The notes: a model not told the origin generated them from the letters alone. DNA of 64,000 nt from Bacteroidales bacterium SW299 (GCA_019550975.1 SDWH01000011.1:62001-126000); one strand, 5' to 3'. Positions 45,779 to 54,069 are shown, numbered from the stretch's first letter. A program made the numbers and translations.

Positions 45779-48742
45779 ATGCTTAACGCTTTACGGATAA
45801 AGCTCAACCAGCTTTATTTCAAGGATACGCAGTTTGCCAATTTGATGACCAAGCGCATATTCAATGTGCTGCTGGTTGCCAATCCCTACGATGCTTTCAT
45901 GCTGGAAGATGACGGACGCATCGATGAGAAGATATTCAACGAATACATGAATCTGAGCTTGCGCTATCCGCCTCGCTTCACCCAGGTGTCTGCTTTGGAG
46001 GAGGCTTGGGAGAAGCTCAACGAAACCACGTTCGATCTGGTGATCTGCATGCCGGGGTCGGACAACAGCGACTCGTTCGACATTGCGCATAAAATCCGTG
46101 AGAAGTATCCGCACATGCCGCTGGTGGTGCTTACTCCTTTTTCACACGGCATAAGGGAAAGGATGGAACACGAAGACCTGAGCATATTCCAGTACGTGTT
46201 CTGCTGGCTGGGAAACAATGACCTGCTCATGTCTATCATCAAGCTGATAGAAGACAAGATGAACCTGGAGCGCGACATAGAGGAAGTGGGCGTGCAGATG
46301 ATTCTGCTGGTGGAGGATTCGATCCGTTTCTATTCGTCTGTTCTTCCCAATCTGTATAAGTTTGTGCTCCAGCAGAGCCAGCTTTTTGCTACGGAGGCTC
46401 TGAATGCCCATCAGCGTACCTTGCGCATGCGCGGACGTCCCAAAATTGTGCTTGCGCGTTCGTATGAAGAAGCCTGGTCACTGTACCAGAAATACCAGAA
46501 CAATGTGCTGGGGGTGATTTCTGACGCCCGCTTTCCGCATCAGGGCGAACAGGATCCGCTTGCCGGCGTGCAGCTGTTGCGCGAAATCCGGAAGCGCGAC
46601 CCGTTTGTTCCGCTTATCCTGGAGTCGTCGGAAGAAGACAACAGAAAGTATGTGAGCGAACTGGATGCCCACTTCATCGACAAGAACTCGAAAAAGATGG
46701 ACGTCGACCTTCGGGAGGCCGTATCGCAGAATTTCGGTTTCGGTGACTTCATTTTCCGTGACCCGAAAACCATGAGAGAGGTTGCGCGTGTGCATAACTT
46801 GAAAGAGCTGCAGAATGTGCTGTTTTCCATTCCAGCCGAGTCTTTCTTCTACCATATCAGCCACAATCATATTTCCCGCTGGCTGTATTCGCGCGCCATT
46901 TTTCCGGTGGCCGAGTTCTTGAAGCAGATCACGTGGGAGTCTTTGCAGGACATCGATGCCCATCGCCAGATTATTTTTGAGGCGATCGTGAAATACCGCA
47001 AGATGAAGAATCAGGGTGTTGTGGCTGTGTTCCAGCGCGACCGCTTTGACCGTTATTCCAATTTTGCCCGCATCGGTGAAGGCTCGCTCGGAGGAAAAGG
47101 GAGAGGCCTTGCCTTTATCGACCATCTGCTGAAGCGCCACAGCGAGTTTGACGAGTTTGAAAACGCTTCGGTCATGATTCCAAAAACGGTGGTGCTGTGT
47201 ACCGATGTGTTCGATGAGTTCATGGACACGAACCAGCTTTATCAGGTGGCGCTGAGCGATGCCGACGATGAAACCATATTGCGGGCGTTTCTCCGCGCGA
47301 AGCTGCCCGACCGGCTTGTGGAGGATTTCTTCACGTTTTTCGATGCGGTGAAGGCGCCGATAGCCATCCGTTCGTCCAGTCTGCTTGAAGATTCGCACTA
47401 CCAGCCCTTTGCCGGCATCTACTCTACGTACATGATTCCGTATCTGGACGACAAGTATGAGATGCTCCGCATGTTGAGCGACGCCATCAAGGGAGTATAT
47501 GCTTCGGTATATTATAAGGACAGCAAGGCCTACATGCAGGCAACCAGCAATGTCATCGATCAGGAGAAAATGGCAGTCATTCTGCAGGAGGTGGTAGGGA
47601 CGCAGTACGGCGACCGTTATTATCCTGCTATTTCGGGGGTGGCGCGTTCCATCAATTATTATCCCATCAACGATGAACTGGCCGAAGAAGGAATCGTAAG
47701 CCTGGCTCTCGGTCTGGGAAAATACATCGTTGACGGCGGACTGACTCTGCGCGTTTGTCCGTATCATCCTACGCAGGTGTTGCAGACAAGCGAGATGGAG
47801 ATAGCCCTGCGTGAAACGCAGACACGGTTCTATGCGCTTGACCTGAAGAATATGGGGCAGAATTTCTCGCTCGACGACGGATTCAACCTGCTCAAGCTGC
47901 ATGTGAAGGATGCGGAGGCTGACGGATCGCTCAATTTCATCGCTTCCACTTATGATCCGTATGACATGGTGATACGCGACGGACTTTATCCGGGCGGACG
48001 GAAGCTGATCACTTTCGCCAACATTCTCCAGCACGATGTGTTCCCGCTGGCGCGTATTCTGCAGCTTGTTCAAAAATACGGGCAGGGCGAGATGAGGAGG
48101 CCGGTTGAGATTGAATTTGCGGTGAACTTCGATGCCAAGACGAAGACGGGCACATTCTATATGCTGCAAATCCGTCCGATGGTGGACGTGAAAGCCGATC
48201 TGGAGGAAGACCTTACGCTTATTCCTGATTCAAGGCTGTTGCTGAAGAGCGAGAATTCGCTGGGACATGGAATAATGGAAGACATTCAGGATGTGATTTA
48301 TGTGAAGACGGAGGGGTATTCGGCATCCAACAACCAGCTGATTGCATACGATATCGAGAAACTGAACCGCCGTTTCCTTGACGAAGGGAAGCATTATGTG
48401 CTTGTGGGTCCGGGGCGTTGGGGAAGCAGTGATACGTGGCTCGGCATTCCGGTGAAGTGGCCGAACATTTCGGCGGCCCGTGTCATCGTTGAAGCCGGAC
48501 TGACAAACTATCGGGTCGATCCCAGCCAGGGCACACATTTCTTTCAGAACCTGACTTCTTTCGGTGTGGGATACTTTACGATCAATGCCTATATCAACGA
48601 CGGAATCTATAACCAGCAGATACTCGACAGCATGCCTGCCGTAGAGGAAACGAAGTTTATCCGTTGGGTGCGTTTTGAAAAGCCTCTGGCCGTGAAGATG
48701 GACGGAAGGAAGAAACTGGGCGTGGTTGTACTTCCGGAATGA
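45779..48742 (+). CDS. two-receiver/PPDK-type ATP-binding domain protein, function unknown
   Basis: A 987-residue cytoplasmic protein. Residues ~27-160 form a receiver-like domain whose phosphoacceptor position is Cys90 (DLVICMPG), so it should be inactive. Residues ~172-325 form a second receiver with an apparently intact site: Glu179-Asp180 (LLVEDS), Asp249 (VISDAR), Ser283-Ser284 and Lys302 (FIDKNS), with an insertion of about 40 residues after the first helix. Residues ~430-800 match the pyruvate-phosphate dikinase/PEP synthase ATP-binding domain (GEGSLGGKGRGLAFIDH, then APIAIRSSSLLEDSHYQPFA). I see no phospho-His swivel domain or PEP-binding barrel. It may be a receiver-regulated phosphotransferase. 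No histidine kinase lies nearby. Confidence 0.8.
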   Translation: MLNALRIKLNQLYFKDTQFANLMTKRIFNVLLVANPYDAFMLEDDGRIDEKIFNEYMNLSLRYPPRFTQVSALEEAWEKLNETTFDLVICMPGSDNSDSFDIAHKIREKYPHMPLVVLTPFSHGIRERMEHEDLSIFQYVFCWLGNNDLLMSIIKLIEDKMNLERDIEEVGVQMILLVEDSIRFYSSVLPNLYKFVLQQSQLFATEALNAHQRTLRMRGRPKIVLARSYEEAWSLYQKYQNNVLGVISDARFPHQGEQDPLAGVQLLREIRKRDPFVPLILESSEEDNRKYVSELDAHFIDKNSKKMDVDLREAVSQNFGFGDFIFRDPKTMREVARVHNLKELQNVLFSIPAESFFYHISHNHISRWLYSRAIFPVAEFLKQITWESLQDIDAHRQIIFEAIVKYRKMKNQGVVAVFQRDRFDRYSNFARIGEGSLGGKGRGLAFIDHLLKRHSEFDEFENASVMIPKTVVLCTDVFDEFMDTNQLYQVALSDADDETILRAFLRAKLPDRLVEDFFTFFDAVKAPIAIRSSSLLEDSHYQPFAGIYSTYMIPYLDDKYEMLRMLSDAIKGVYASVYYKDSKAYMQATSNVIDQEKMAVILQEVVGTQYGDRYYPAISGVARSINYYPINDELAEEGIVSLALGLGKYIVDGGLTLRVCPYHPTQVLQTSEMEIALRETQTRFYALDLKNMGQNFSLDDGFNLLKLHVKDAEADGSLNFIASTYDPYDMVIRDGLYPGGRKLITFANILQHDVFPLARILQLVQKYGQGEMRRPVEIEFAVNFDAKTKTGTFYMLQIRPMVDVKADLEEDLTLIPDSRLLLKSENSLGHGIMEDIQDVIYVKTEGYSASNNQLIAYDIEKLNRRFLDEGKHYVLVGPGRWGSSDTWLGIPVKWPNISAARVIVEAGLTNYRVDPSQGTHFFQNLTSFGVGYFTINAYINDGIYNQQILDSMPAVEETKFIRWVRFEKPLAVKMDGRKKLGVVVLPE

Positions 48743-48790
48743 TGCGGACTGCCGGATAATGCCGTTTCTGCCGGGCAAATTTTTATCTCT

Positions 48791-48874
48791 AGCCTGGAGA
48801 TGTATGTCTTCAGGCTAGAGATTTATGTTTTCAGTCTGGAGATGCATGTCTTCAGTCTGGAGATGGAGTTTTTT
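48791..48874. repeat. four 21-bp tandem repeats between convergent genes
   Basis: Units start at 48791, 48812, 48833 and 48854, each of the form AGtCTgGAGATg followed by taTGTcTTC. The fourth is degenerate at its end. Consecutive units can pair (AGCCTG at 48791 with CAGGCT at 48811), so a hairpin is possible. The period of 21 is a multiple of 3, but no gene runs through. Confidence 0.8.
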
Positions 48875-48905
48875 CCGAAGCTCTTCCGGTCTTCTGTGAG
48901 TGCTT

Positions 48906-49451
48906 TTATTGGATATTGACCAGCTTGTGGGTCTGGAGGCTCAATCTCCATTCGGGGTGTTCCAGGATGTAGCCGATCACCTGTTGGGTATTGCTGCATG
49001 AACAAGGCTGAAGGAAATAGTGCTTTGCCGGAAGCTTCAGGTATTTCGTCACATCCTGTCCGGTGTAGACCACTTTTACTTCGTCGATGTGTCCGGCCTT
49101 TATTTCGGTGCCTTCCTTGGGCGAGCAAGTCACCCAGTCGATGCTTTCCGGCAGCTTGCAGGTTCCGTTTGTTTCGATGCAGATGTATTTTCCCGCCTGA
49201 TGGAGCAGGTCCAGCAGCTTCTTGTCAATCCACAGTCCCGGTTCTCCTCCGGTGAGGATAACTGTGCGGCACGGGTATTTGTTTGTTTCTTCAACGATTT
49301 CTTCGTCTGTCATCAGGCTGCCGCTTTCGTGCGCCGTGTCGCAGAATCCGCATTTTAAGTTGCAGCCGGAAAAGCGGACGAACACGGAGGGAGTTCCCGT
49401 ATGGAATCCCTCTCCCTGAAGGCTGTAGAAAATTTCGTTAATCTTTTTCAT
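48906..49451 (-). CDS. queE: 7-carboxy-7-deazaguanine synthase (radical SAM)
   Basis: A 181-residue radical SAM enzyme with the CxxxCxxC site in SGCNLKCGFCDTAHE, plus YSLQGEGFHTGTPSVFVRF, VILTGGEPGLWIDKKLLDLL and YICIETNGTCKLPESIDWVT, as in QueE. It converts 6-carboxy-tetrahydropterin to CDG on the way to preQ0 and queuosine. It overlaps queD, which makes its substrate, by 14 bp. Four 21-bp repeats lie just past its stop codon. Confidence 0.95.
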   Translation of the reverse strand: MKKINEIFYSLQGEGFHTGTPSVFVRFSGCNLKCGFCDTAHESGSLMTDEEIVEETNKYPCRTVILTGGEPGLWIDKKLLDLLHQAGKYICIETNGTCKLPESIDWVTCSPKEGTEIKAGHIDEVKVVYTGQDVTKYLKLPAKHYFLQPCSCSNTQQVIGYILEHPEWRLSLQTHKLVNIQ

Positions 49452-49770
49452 AGATGACGGTGTTTCCTTCCGACTCTCTCACTTCCACCTTCACGCAGTT
49501 GCGGATCTGGCCGCAGATCCATCTGGCAATGTTTTCTGCCGTAGGGTTGAATGGCAGAATGTCGTTCAGATTTTTATGGTCCAGCCGCTCCTTGACTGCC
49601 TTTTTGATATGGGTGAAATCCACCACCATGCCGTTTTCATCGAGTTCTTCGGCTTGGCAATACACTGTAATTACCCAATTGTGACCATGCAAATTTTCGC
49701 ATTTGCTTGGGTAAGATAGAGTCAGTTTGTGTGATGCGGAGATCTCCATCCGCTTGATAACTGTAAACAT
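49438..49770 (-). CDS. queD: 6-carboxy-5,6,7,8-tetrahydropterin synthase
   Basis: A 110-residue enzyme with the zinc ligands of the PTPS/QueD family: a His in ISASHKLTL and the pair in CENLHGHNWVITVYC. MVVDFTHIKKAVKERLDHKN and LPFNPTAENIARWI complete the pattern. It makes 6-carboxytetrahydropterin from dihydroneopterin triphosphate, the second step toward queuosine in tRNA. queE overlaps its end by 14 bp, so the two are translationally coupled. Confidence 0.96.
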   Translation of the reverse strand: MFTVIKRMEISASHKLTLSYPSKCENLHGHNWVITVYCQAEELDENGMVVDFTHIKKAVKERLDHKNLNDILPFNPTAENIARWICGQIRNCVKVEVRESEGNTVIYEKD

Positions 49771-50208
49771 ACGCTTTGTTCTGTCTTTTTTAGTTGCTTA
49801 AACGATGAAAATAAGTCGTGCGTCTAATGTCACCTCAACGCTCTGCAAAGTTAAAAAGAAAATTGTCAAACTCGGAATAAAAACTGCCCAAAAGGAGATA
49901 ATGTCTTTTTTATATAGAATGACAGGATATTTCAAGGGGTGAAAGCCTCGAGGGCAAGACTGGATTGTGCTTTGTACCGAAGGGCAACCGGCTGGCGAAT
50001 AGAATCGGGGAAGACATGCCGGAAGCAAGCGCAAAAGAACCTGACGGAATATCATTTTATTGGAAAATCTAAACGCTCTTGGTCCAAACGCATAGGCTAA
50101 AAAATTAATCAATGTAAAAAAAAGCATTTCTGCATTTTTTTATGAGAACAATCCTTTGTTAATCAGCAAAAGCGAGAAAAAGGTTACTATCTGATGAATA
50201 TGTAAGTT
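49771..50208. other. intergenic region upstream of the ACGX peptide gene
   Basis: No supported gene. A 109-codon minus-strand frame (49798-50127) has no family features. TAACTTTG on the minus strand (49853-49846) may be the -7 box of queD. No remnant of a further RiPP component was recognised. Confidence 0.5.
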
Positions 50209-50240
50209 CTTGTTTATCAGAAATAAGCGTCGTAATTTTG
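50209..50240 (+). promoter_or_regulatory. promoter of the ACGX peptide gene
   Basis: CTTG (50209-50212), a 20-bp gap, then TAATTTTG (50233-50240), 55 bp ahead of the peptide ATG. It suggests that the short gene is still transcribed. Confidence 0.7.
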
Positions 50241-50295
50241 TGATCGGAAAAAAGAAATCAAGAACTGATTGTATTACTTTTAAACACTAAAGATT

Positions 50296-50376
50296 ATGTT
50301 AGAAAATCGTTTTTTCAGACAGTTGAATGCTGTGAGTGCTTGCGGCAGCGCTTGCGGAGCGGGTGACAAACAATGA
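50296..50376 (+). CDS. ACGX-repeat type RiPP precursor peptide
   Basis: A 26-codon gene too short for ordinary gene callers. The product has a leader-like N terminus (MLENRFFRQLNAVS) and a Cys/Gly-rich C terminus, ACGSACGAGDKQ, with two tandem ACGx units. Short peptides with ACGx repeats next to a radical SAM/SPASM gene are known, computationally, as targets of the 'ACGX system', in which the enzyme is thought to modify the repeat region. The promoter at 50209-50240, the hairpin at 50397-50439 and the radical SAM gene 79 bp downstream match that layout. Here the maturase is truncated, so the mature product may no longer form. Confidence 0.75.
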   Translation: MLENRFFRQLNAVSACGSACGAGDKQ

Positions 50377-50396
50377 AGTTCATTGTGTAGCAATGA

Positions 50397-50439
50397 AAAA
50401 AGTTCCTGCCGGATGTTATGGTATGCGGCAGGAACTTTT
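50397..50439 (+). terminator. intercistronic hairpin/attenuator between precursor and maturase
   Basis: AAAAGTTCCTGCCG (50398-50411) pairs exactly with CGGCAGGAACTTTT (50426-50439) in a 14-bp stem. The T-run is weak, as in leaky terminators that give more precursor than maturase in RiPP operons. Confidence 0.75.
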
Positions 50440-50455
50440 AAAATAAAAAAGGCTT

Positions 50456-50707
50456 ATGGAATATTTCGCATTTCAATGGCATATCACAGAAGCGTGCGAC
50501 CAGCGGTGTAAATACTGTTATATCTATGCGCTGGGCAGTCATGCCAGATTCAGACAGATGGCTGAGAAGGATATGGATGCTGTTTTGGAAAATATCAAGG
50601 AGTTCGGGGCAGGATGTCTACTGTTGATGTTTATATGTCAAAGGAGCAGTCGAGCATTGCCGATGACGCTTCTATCAAAAACGCTTTCTACGATGCGCCA
50701 ACGGTAG
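50456..50707 (+). pseudogene. truncated radical SAM peptide maturase (ACGX-type)
   Basis: The N-terminal 53 residues read as a radical SAM enzyme with the intact iron-sulfur site Cys14-x3-Cys18-x2-Cys21 (HITEACDQRCKYCYIYAL). After EFGAG (near 50612) the match stops and the frame enters nitroreductase DNA out of frame, ending at 50707. The rest of the radical SAM barrel and any SPASM domain are gone. The start codon, spacing and Cys motif are normal, so the loss looks recent and caused by one deletion. It cannot be a working maturase by itself. Confidence 0.85.
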
Positions 50708-50988
50708 TGACGCTTTTTGCTCCCAGGAAGTTCCTTTATGCGGAAAGCGACGCTTGCGTGGCTGCCGAAAATATGCTGTTGGCTGCAACCTCTTTGGGGA
50801 TAGGGTCATGCTACATTGGTTCTGCATGGGACTCGTTCGACGACCCTTTCGGACACGAAACGCTTCAGCGGTGGGGCGTGCGCACCGATTATTACGCAGT
50901 CCTTCATGTGCTGCTCGGCTATCCGAAAGATCCGATGGATGAAATCAAAGCCAGACCCCGAAAAGGAGAGCGTCTGATCTGGGTGTAG
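50614..50988 (+). pseudogene. nitroreductase fragment lacking its N terminus
   Basis: 124 codons from an ATG at 50614. They match the middle and C-terminal part of FMN nitroreductases: SIADDASIKNAFYDAPTVVT, CVAAENMLLAATSLGIGSCY, and VLLGYPKDPMDEIKARPRKG. The N-terminal FMN-binding Arg motif found in intact relatives, such as the nitroreductase at 34080 of this window, is missing. The gene is fused at about 50612 to the radical SAM fragment in another frame, so the deletion removed its start. The HxlR regulator downstream probably once controlled it. Confidence 0.85.
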
Positions 50989-51030
50989 CAACCGGTCGCT
51001 GATGATGTGTTCCGATGCGTTTGGAGAAGT

Positions 51031-51064
51031 GAAGCCGCTATTTTTCAGCGGCTTCAAATTTTTC
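51031..51064 (+). terminator. hairpin ending the nitroreductase remnant
   Basis: GAAGCCGCT (51031-51039) pairs with AGCGGCTTC (51047-51055), then AAATTTTTC. It overlaps the 3' end of the convergent hxlR-type gene. Confidence 0.7.
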
Positions 51065-51412
51065 TCTGTGCCTGATGATTGATTTTATGTGCTTTTGTGC
51101 CCATTCTGTCAACTGCACGATAAACGGGACTAGCGAAGCGCCCGTTTCTGTCAGTCTGTATTCCACTTTGGGGGGCACTGTCGGATAAACCGTTCTTTCC
51201 ACCAGCCCGTCTGCTTCAAGCGTGCGGAGCGTGCCTGAAAGTACGCGGGAAGATACGTCTAGTATCAGCCTGCCCAATTCGTTGAAACGCAAAACCTTGT
51301 TCTCGCTTAAAATGAGAATCACCAATAATGCCCATTTGTTGCCGAAACGGGCGATCACGTTCCGGACAGGACATATCTCAATAATTGCATTCTTTTCTTC
51401 TTTCTTTCTCAT
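51038..51412 (-). CDS. HxlR-family transcriptional regulator
   Basis: A 124-residue winged-helix protein: CPVRNVIARFGNKWALLVIL, ILSENKVLRFNELGRLI, VSSRVLSGTLRTLEADGLVE and RTVYPTVPPKVEYRLTETGA are the HxlR signature. HxlR regulators often sense redox or reactive carbonyl stress and control neighbouring oxidoreductases. The only such neighbour here is the nitroreductase fragment, convergent at 50988, so the regulator may have lost its target. Its promoter lies at 51445-51474. Confidence 0.93.
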   Translation of the reverse strand: MRKKEEKNAIIEICPVRNVIARFGNKWALLVILILSENKVLRFNELGRLILDVSSRVLSGTLRTLEADGLVERTVYPTVPPKVEYRLTETGASLVPFIVQLTEWAQKHIKSIIRHREKFEAAEK

Positions 51413-51444
51413 GGCACAGTAAAATAGTTGTCGGCTTCCACATG

Positions 51445-51474
51445 CAAAGTTATCAAATAAAAGCCGTCGGCAAG
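51445..51474 (-). promoter_or_regulatory. promoter of the HxlR regulator
   Basis: On the minus strand CTTG (51474-51471), an 18-bp gap, then TAACTTTG (51452-51445), 33 bp upstream of the start codon. Confidence 0.6.
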
Positions 51475-51679
51475 AATAAAATAGATCTTAAATATGATCT
51501 TCCGCTAAAAAAAGAACATGTTTGCAGAATGAAAAAGTGAAAATCTGAATCCGTCTGCTTTTATTCTCTTTCATTGCCCCGTTCTTTCAGATAAGCTGAT
51601 AATCGGCTTGTTTTTAATGCCTTTCTGTTGCCTTATCGGATTTTTCTTCATAAAATAGGTAAATTCTTCTGCAAATATT

Positions 51680-51709
51680 TTTGAAATTCCAATCAATCCA
51701 CTATATTTG
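51680..51709 (+). promoter_or_regulatory. promoter of the zapB-like/zapA unit
   Basis: TTTG (51680-51683), an 18-bp gap, then TATATTTG (51702-51709). The predicted start of transcription is near 51717, which rules out the frame's first ATG at 51707 and supports 51731. Confidence 0.7.
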
Positions 51710-51730
51710 TATACGAATTTCCTATATCTG

Positions 51731-52024
51731 ATGATTGAAAAGAACGAAAAGCTGTTGGATGCCTTTGACGTGAAGTTTAAGCACCTGCTTGTGCTTTATG
51801 AGAATTTGCAGCAGGAAAACGCTTCGCTCCGCGGGCTTCTTTCTGAGAAAGAAGCGGAACTGGCAGAGATGAAAAGAGGCTTGGAGGATTTGAATGGAAG
51901 GTACAGGAATTTGAAAAGTGCTCGCATCTTGAGTGTCAACGATGATGAACTCCGCGATACGAAACAGAGGCTGGCGAGACTTGTGCGTGAAGTCGATAAA
52001 TGTATCAAGTTGCTGGGAGAATGA
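51731..52024 (+). CDS. coiled-coil protein, ZapB-like, upstream of zapA
   Basis: A 97-residue protein, almost entirely one coiled coil: LLDAFDVKFKHLLVLYENLQ, QENASLRGLLSEKEAELAEM, then VNDDELRDTKQRLARLVREV and CIKLLG. It lies 25 bp ahead of zapA on the same strand, the position of a ZapB-like coiled-coil partner in Bacteroidetes, where the Z-ring cross-linker role is inferred. ATG 51731 (MIEKNEKLLD) is preferred because the ATG at 51707 is inside the promoter. Confidence 0.75.
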   Translation: MIEKNEKLLDAFDVKFKHLLVLYENLQQENASLRGLLSEKEAELAEMKRGLEDLNGRYRNLKSARILSVNDDELRDTKQRLARLVREVDKCIKLLGE

Positions 52025-52049
52025 ATGTTTGGCAGTGAAGAAACATTAT

Positions 52050-52361
52050 ATGGACGATAAGTTTAAAATAAGACTGAAAATTGACAATAAGGAGTATCCG
52101 CTGACTATCTTGAGGTCGGAAGAAGAATTCTACCGCAATGCGGCCAGGCGGATTGATAAGGCACTGAATTATTATCGGAGCACGTATCCGAAGTTTGAAG
52201 CGGAAATACACTGGGCGATGACAGCCCTGGATTTCGCCTATGAAAATGAGCAGTTGAAAGTGCGGAATGACACGGAACCTTTTTATGAAAGGATAGAGCA
52301 GATGATGAGAAGTATGGACCGTGTGCTGAAGCCGGAGGAGAAGAAAGAAGATGACGTGTAG
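52050..52361 (+). CDS. zapA: cell division protein ZapA
   Basis: A 103-residue protein with the ZapA pattern: KFKIRLKIDNKEYPLTILRS, EEEFYRNAARRIDKALNYYR, then EIHWAMTALDFAYENEQLKV and a C-terminal helix QMMRSMDRVLKPEEKK. ZapA bundles FtsZ filaments at mid-cell. The frame runs upstream to 51933, but ATG 52050 (MDDKFKIR) gives the normal length. The order zapB-like, zapA, rny is common in Bacteroidetes. Confidence 0.92.
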   Translation: MDDKFKIRLKIDNKEYPLTILRSEEEFYRNAARRIDKALNYYRSTYPKFEAEIHWAMTALDFAYENEQLKVRNDTEPFYERIEQMMRSMDRVLKPEEKKEDDV

Positions 52362-52393
52362 ACGGATTCGGTGGTGACAATTGAAGGATTAAA

Positions 52394-52449
52394 GGCGCAC
52401 AAGCTGTCTGAAGGGATGACCGGAGGAAGTTTGTGCGCTTGTTTTTTTT
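52394..52449 (+). terminator. terminator after zapA
   Basis: GCGCACAA (52395-52402) pairs with TTGTGCGC (52431-52438), extended by AAG/CTT at the ends, then TTTTTTTT. It isolates zapA from rny. Confidence 0.8.
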
Positions 52450-52473
52450 ATATATGTTTAAATTAAAATACTA

Positions 52474-54009
52474 ATGTTGACGACAGTAATACTAGTGGTT
52501 GTGGCCTTTCTTGTGGGAGGGGCATTGTCATACGGATTCTTCAGGTACGGCTTGAAGTCGAAGTGTGAAACGATAATTAAGGAGGCTGAAACTGAAGCCG
52601 AGGTGATTAAAAAGAACAAACTTCTGGAGGTGAAAGAGAAGTTCCTTAACAAGAAGGCTGACCTAGAAAAAGAGGTGGCTGCCCGTAACCAGAAAATCCA
52701 GCAGGCGGAAAACAAGCTGAAGCAGCGTGAAATGGTGCTTAACCAGAAGAACGAGGAGCTTCAGCGCAAGCGGAATGAAGCGGAGGCCATCAAGGAGAAT
52801 CTGGATGCACAGCTCAGCATCATCGAGAAGAAGAAAGAAGAGCTCGACGTGATGCAGGCGCAGGAGCGTGAAAAACTGGAAGCCATTTCCGGACTTTCGG
52901 CAGAAGAAGCGAAAGAACGTCTGGTGGAGTCGCTCAAAGAGGAGGCGAAGACGCAGGCCCAGTCGTATATCAACGACATTATGGATGACGCCAAGCTGAC
53001 AGCCAACCGTGAGGCGAAACGTATCGTCATCCAGTCTATCCAGCGCGTGGCCACCGAAACGGCTATCGAGAACTCGGTAACCGTGTTCCATATTGAGTCG
53101 GATGAAATCAAAGGACGCATCATCGGCCGGGAAGGACGCAATATCCGTGCGCTTGAAGCGGCTACGGGAGTGGAAATTGTTGTGGACGACACGCCGGAGG
53201 CTATCGTGCTCTCCGCTTTCGATCCGGTTCGCCGCGAAATAGCCCGTCTGGCTTTGCACCAGCTTGTCACTGACGGACGTATCCACCCGGCACGCATTGA
53301 GGAGGTGGTGGCAAAAGTACGCAAGCAGGTGGAAGATGAAATCATCGAAACCGGCAAGCGCACGACAATCGACTTGGGTATCCACGGACTTCATCCGGAA
53401 CTGATTCGCATTATCGGTAAAATGAAATACCGTTCTTCGTATGGGCAGAATCTGTTGCAGCATGCCAGAGAAACTGCCAACCTCTGTGCGGTGATGGCTT
53501 CGGAACTTGGCTTGAATCCTAAGAAGGCGAAACGCGCCGGTCTGCTTCATGACATAGGCAAGGTGCCTGACGAAGAGCCGGAACTTCCGCATGCGCTGCT
53601 GGGCATGAAGCTGGCAGAGAAGTACAAGGAGAAACCGGATATCTGCAACGCTATCGGCGCTCATCATGATGAGATTGAAATGACCAGCCTGCTCGCTCCG
53701 ATTGTTCAGGTGTGTGATGCCATTTCCGGTGCACGTCCGGGTGCCCGCCGTGAAATTGTTGAGGCTTACATCAAGCGTTTGAACGATCTTGAACAGCTTG
53801 CCATGTCATATCCGGGAGTGACCAAGACTTATGCAATTCAGGCAGGACGTGAACTGCGTGTCATTGTAGGCGCAGACAAGATAGACGACAAGCAGACCGA
53901 AAATCTGTCGGCTGAAATAGCCAAAAAGATTCAGGATGAGATGACTTATCCGGGTCAGGTGAAGATTACGGTTATCCGTGAAACACGTGCGGTCAGCTTC
54001 GCTAAATAA
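52474..54009 (+). CDS. rny: ribonuclease Y
   Basis: A 511-residue membrane-anchored endoribonuclease. It has one N-terminal helix ([20 protein letters not shown]), a long charged coiled coil to ~205, a KH domain ([20 protein letters not shown], then [15 protein letters not shown]) and an HD domain with [20 protein letters not shown] and [15 protein letters not shown]. It starts bulk mRNA decay. The start at 52474 lies 24 bp after the zapA terminator, and a strong terminator follows the gene. Confidence 0.97.
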   Translation: MLTTVILVVVAFLVGGALSYGFFRYGLKSKCETIIKEAETEAEVIKKNKLLEVKEKFLNKKADLEKEVAARNQKIQQAENKLKQREMVLNQKNEELQRKRNEAEAIKENLDAQLSIIEKKKEELDVMQAQEREKLEAISGLSAEEAKERLVESLKEEAKTQAQSYINDIMDDAKLTANREAKRIVIQSIQRVATETAIENSVTVFHIESDEIKGRIIGREGRNIRALEAATGVEIVVDDTPEAIVLSAFDPVRREIARLALHQLVTDGRIHPARIEEVVAKVRKQVEDEIIETGKRTTIDLGIHGLHPELIRIIGKMKYRSSYGQNLLQHARETANLCAVMASELGLNPKKAKRAGLLHDIGKVPDEEPELPHALLGMKLAEKYKEKPDICNAIGAHHDEIEMTSLLAPIVQVCDAISGARPGARREIVEAYIKRLNDLEQLAMSYPGVTKTYAIQAGRELRVIVGADKIDDKQTENLSAEIAKKIQDEMTYPGQVKITVIRETRAVSFAK

Positions 54010-54039
54010 AGAATCTGTTAAGTATGTAATAATTGTTTG

Positions 54040-54069
54040 GGAAAGGGCCGCGAGGCTCTTTCCTTTTTT
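54040..54069 (+). terminator. terminator of rny
   Basis: GGAAAGGGCC (54040-54049) and GGCTCTTTCC (54054-54063) form a 10-bp stem with one GT pair, then TTTTTT. Confidence 0.9.

Noticed and set aside
49798..50127. 109-codon minus-strand frame upstream of the RiPP locus
   Set aside because: No recognisable domain; the sequence looks like chance translation of a T-rich intergenic region.
52362..52473. 6S RNA between zapA and rny
   Set aside because: In some bacteria 6S RNA follows zapA, but this 112-bp gap is filled by the zapA terminator and is too short.
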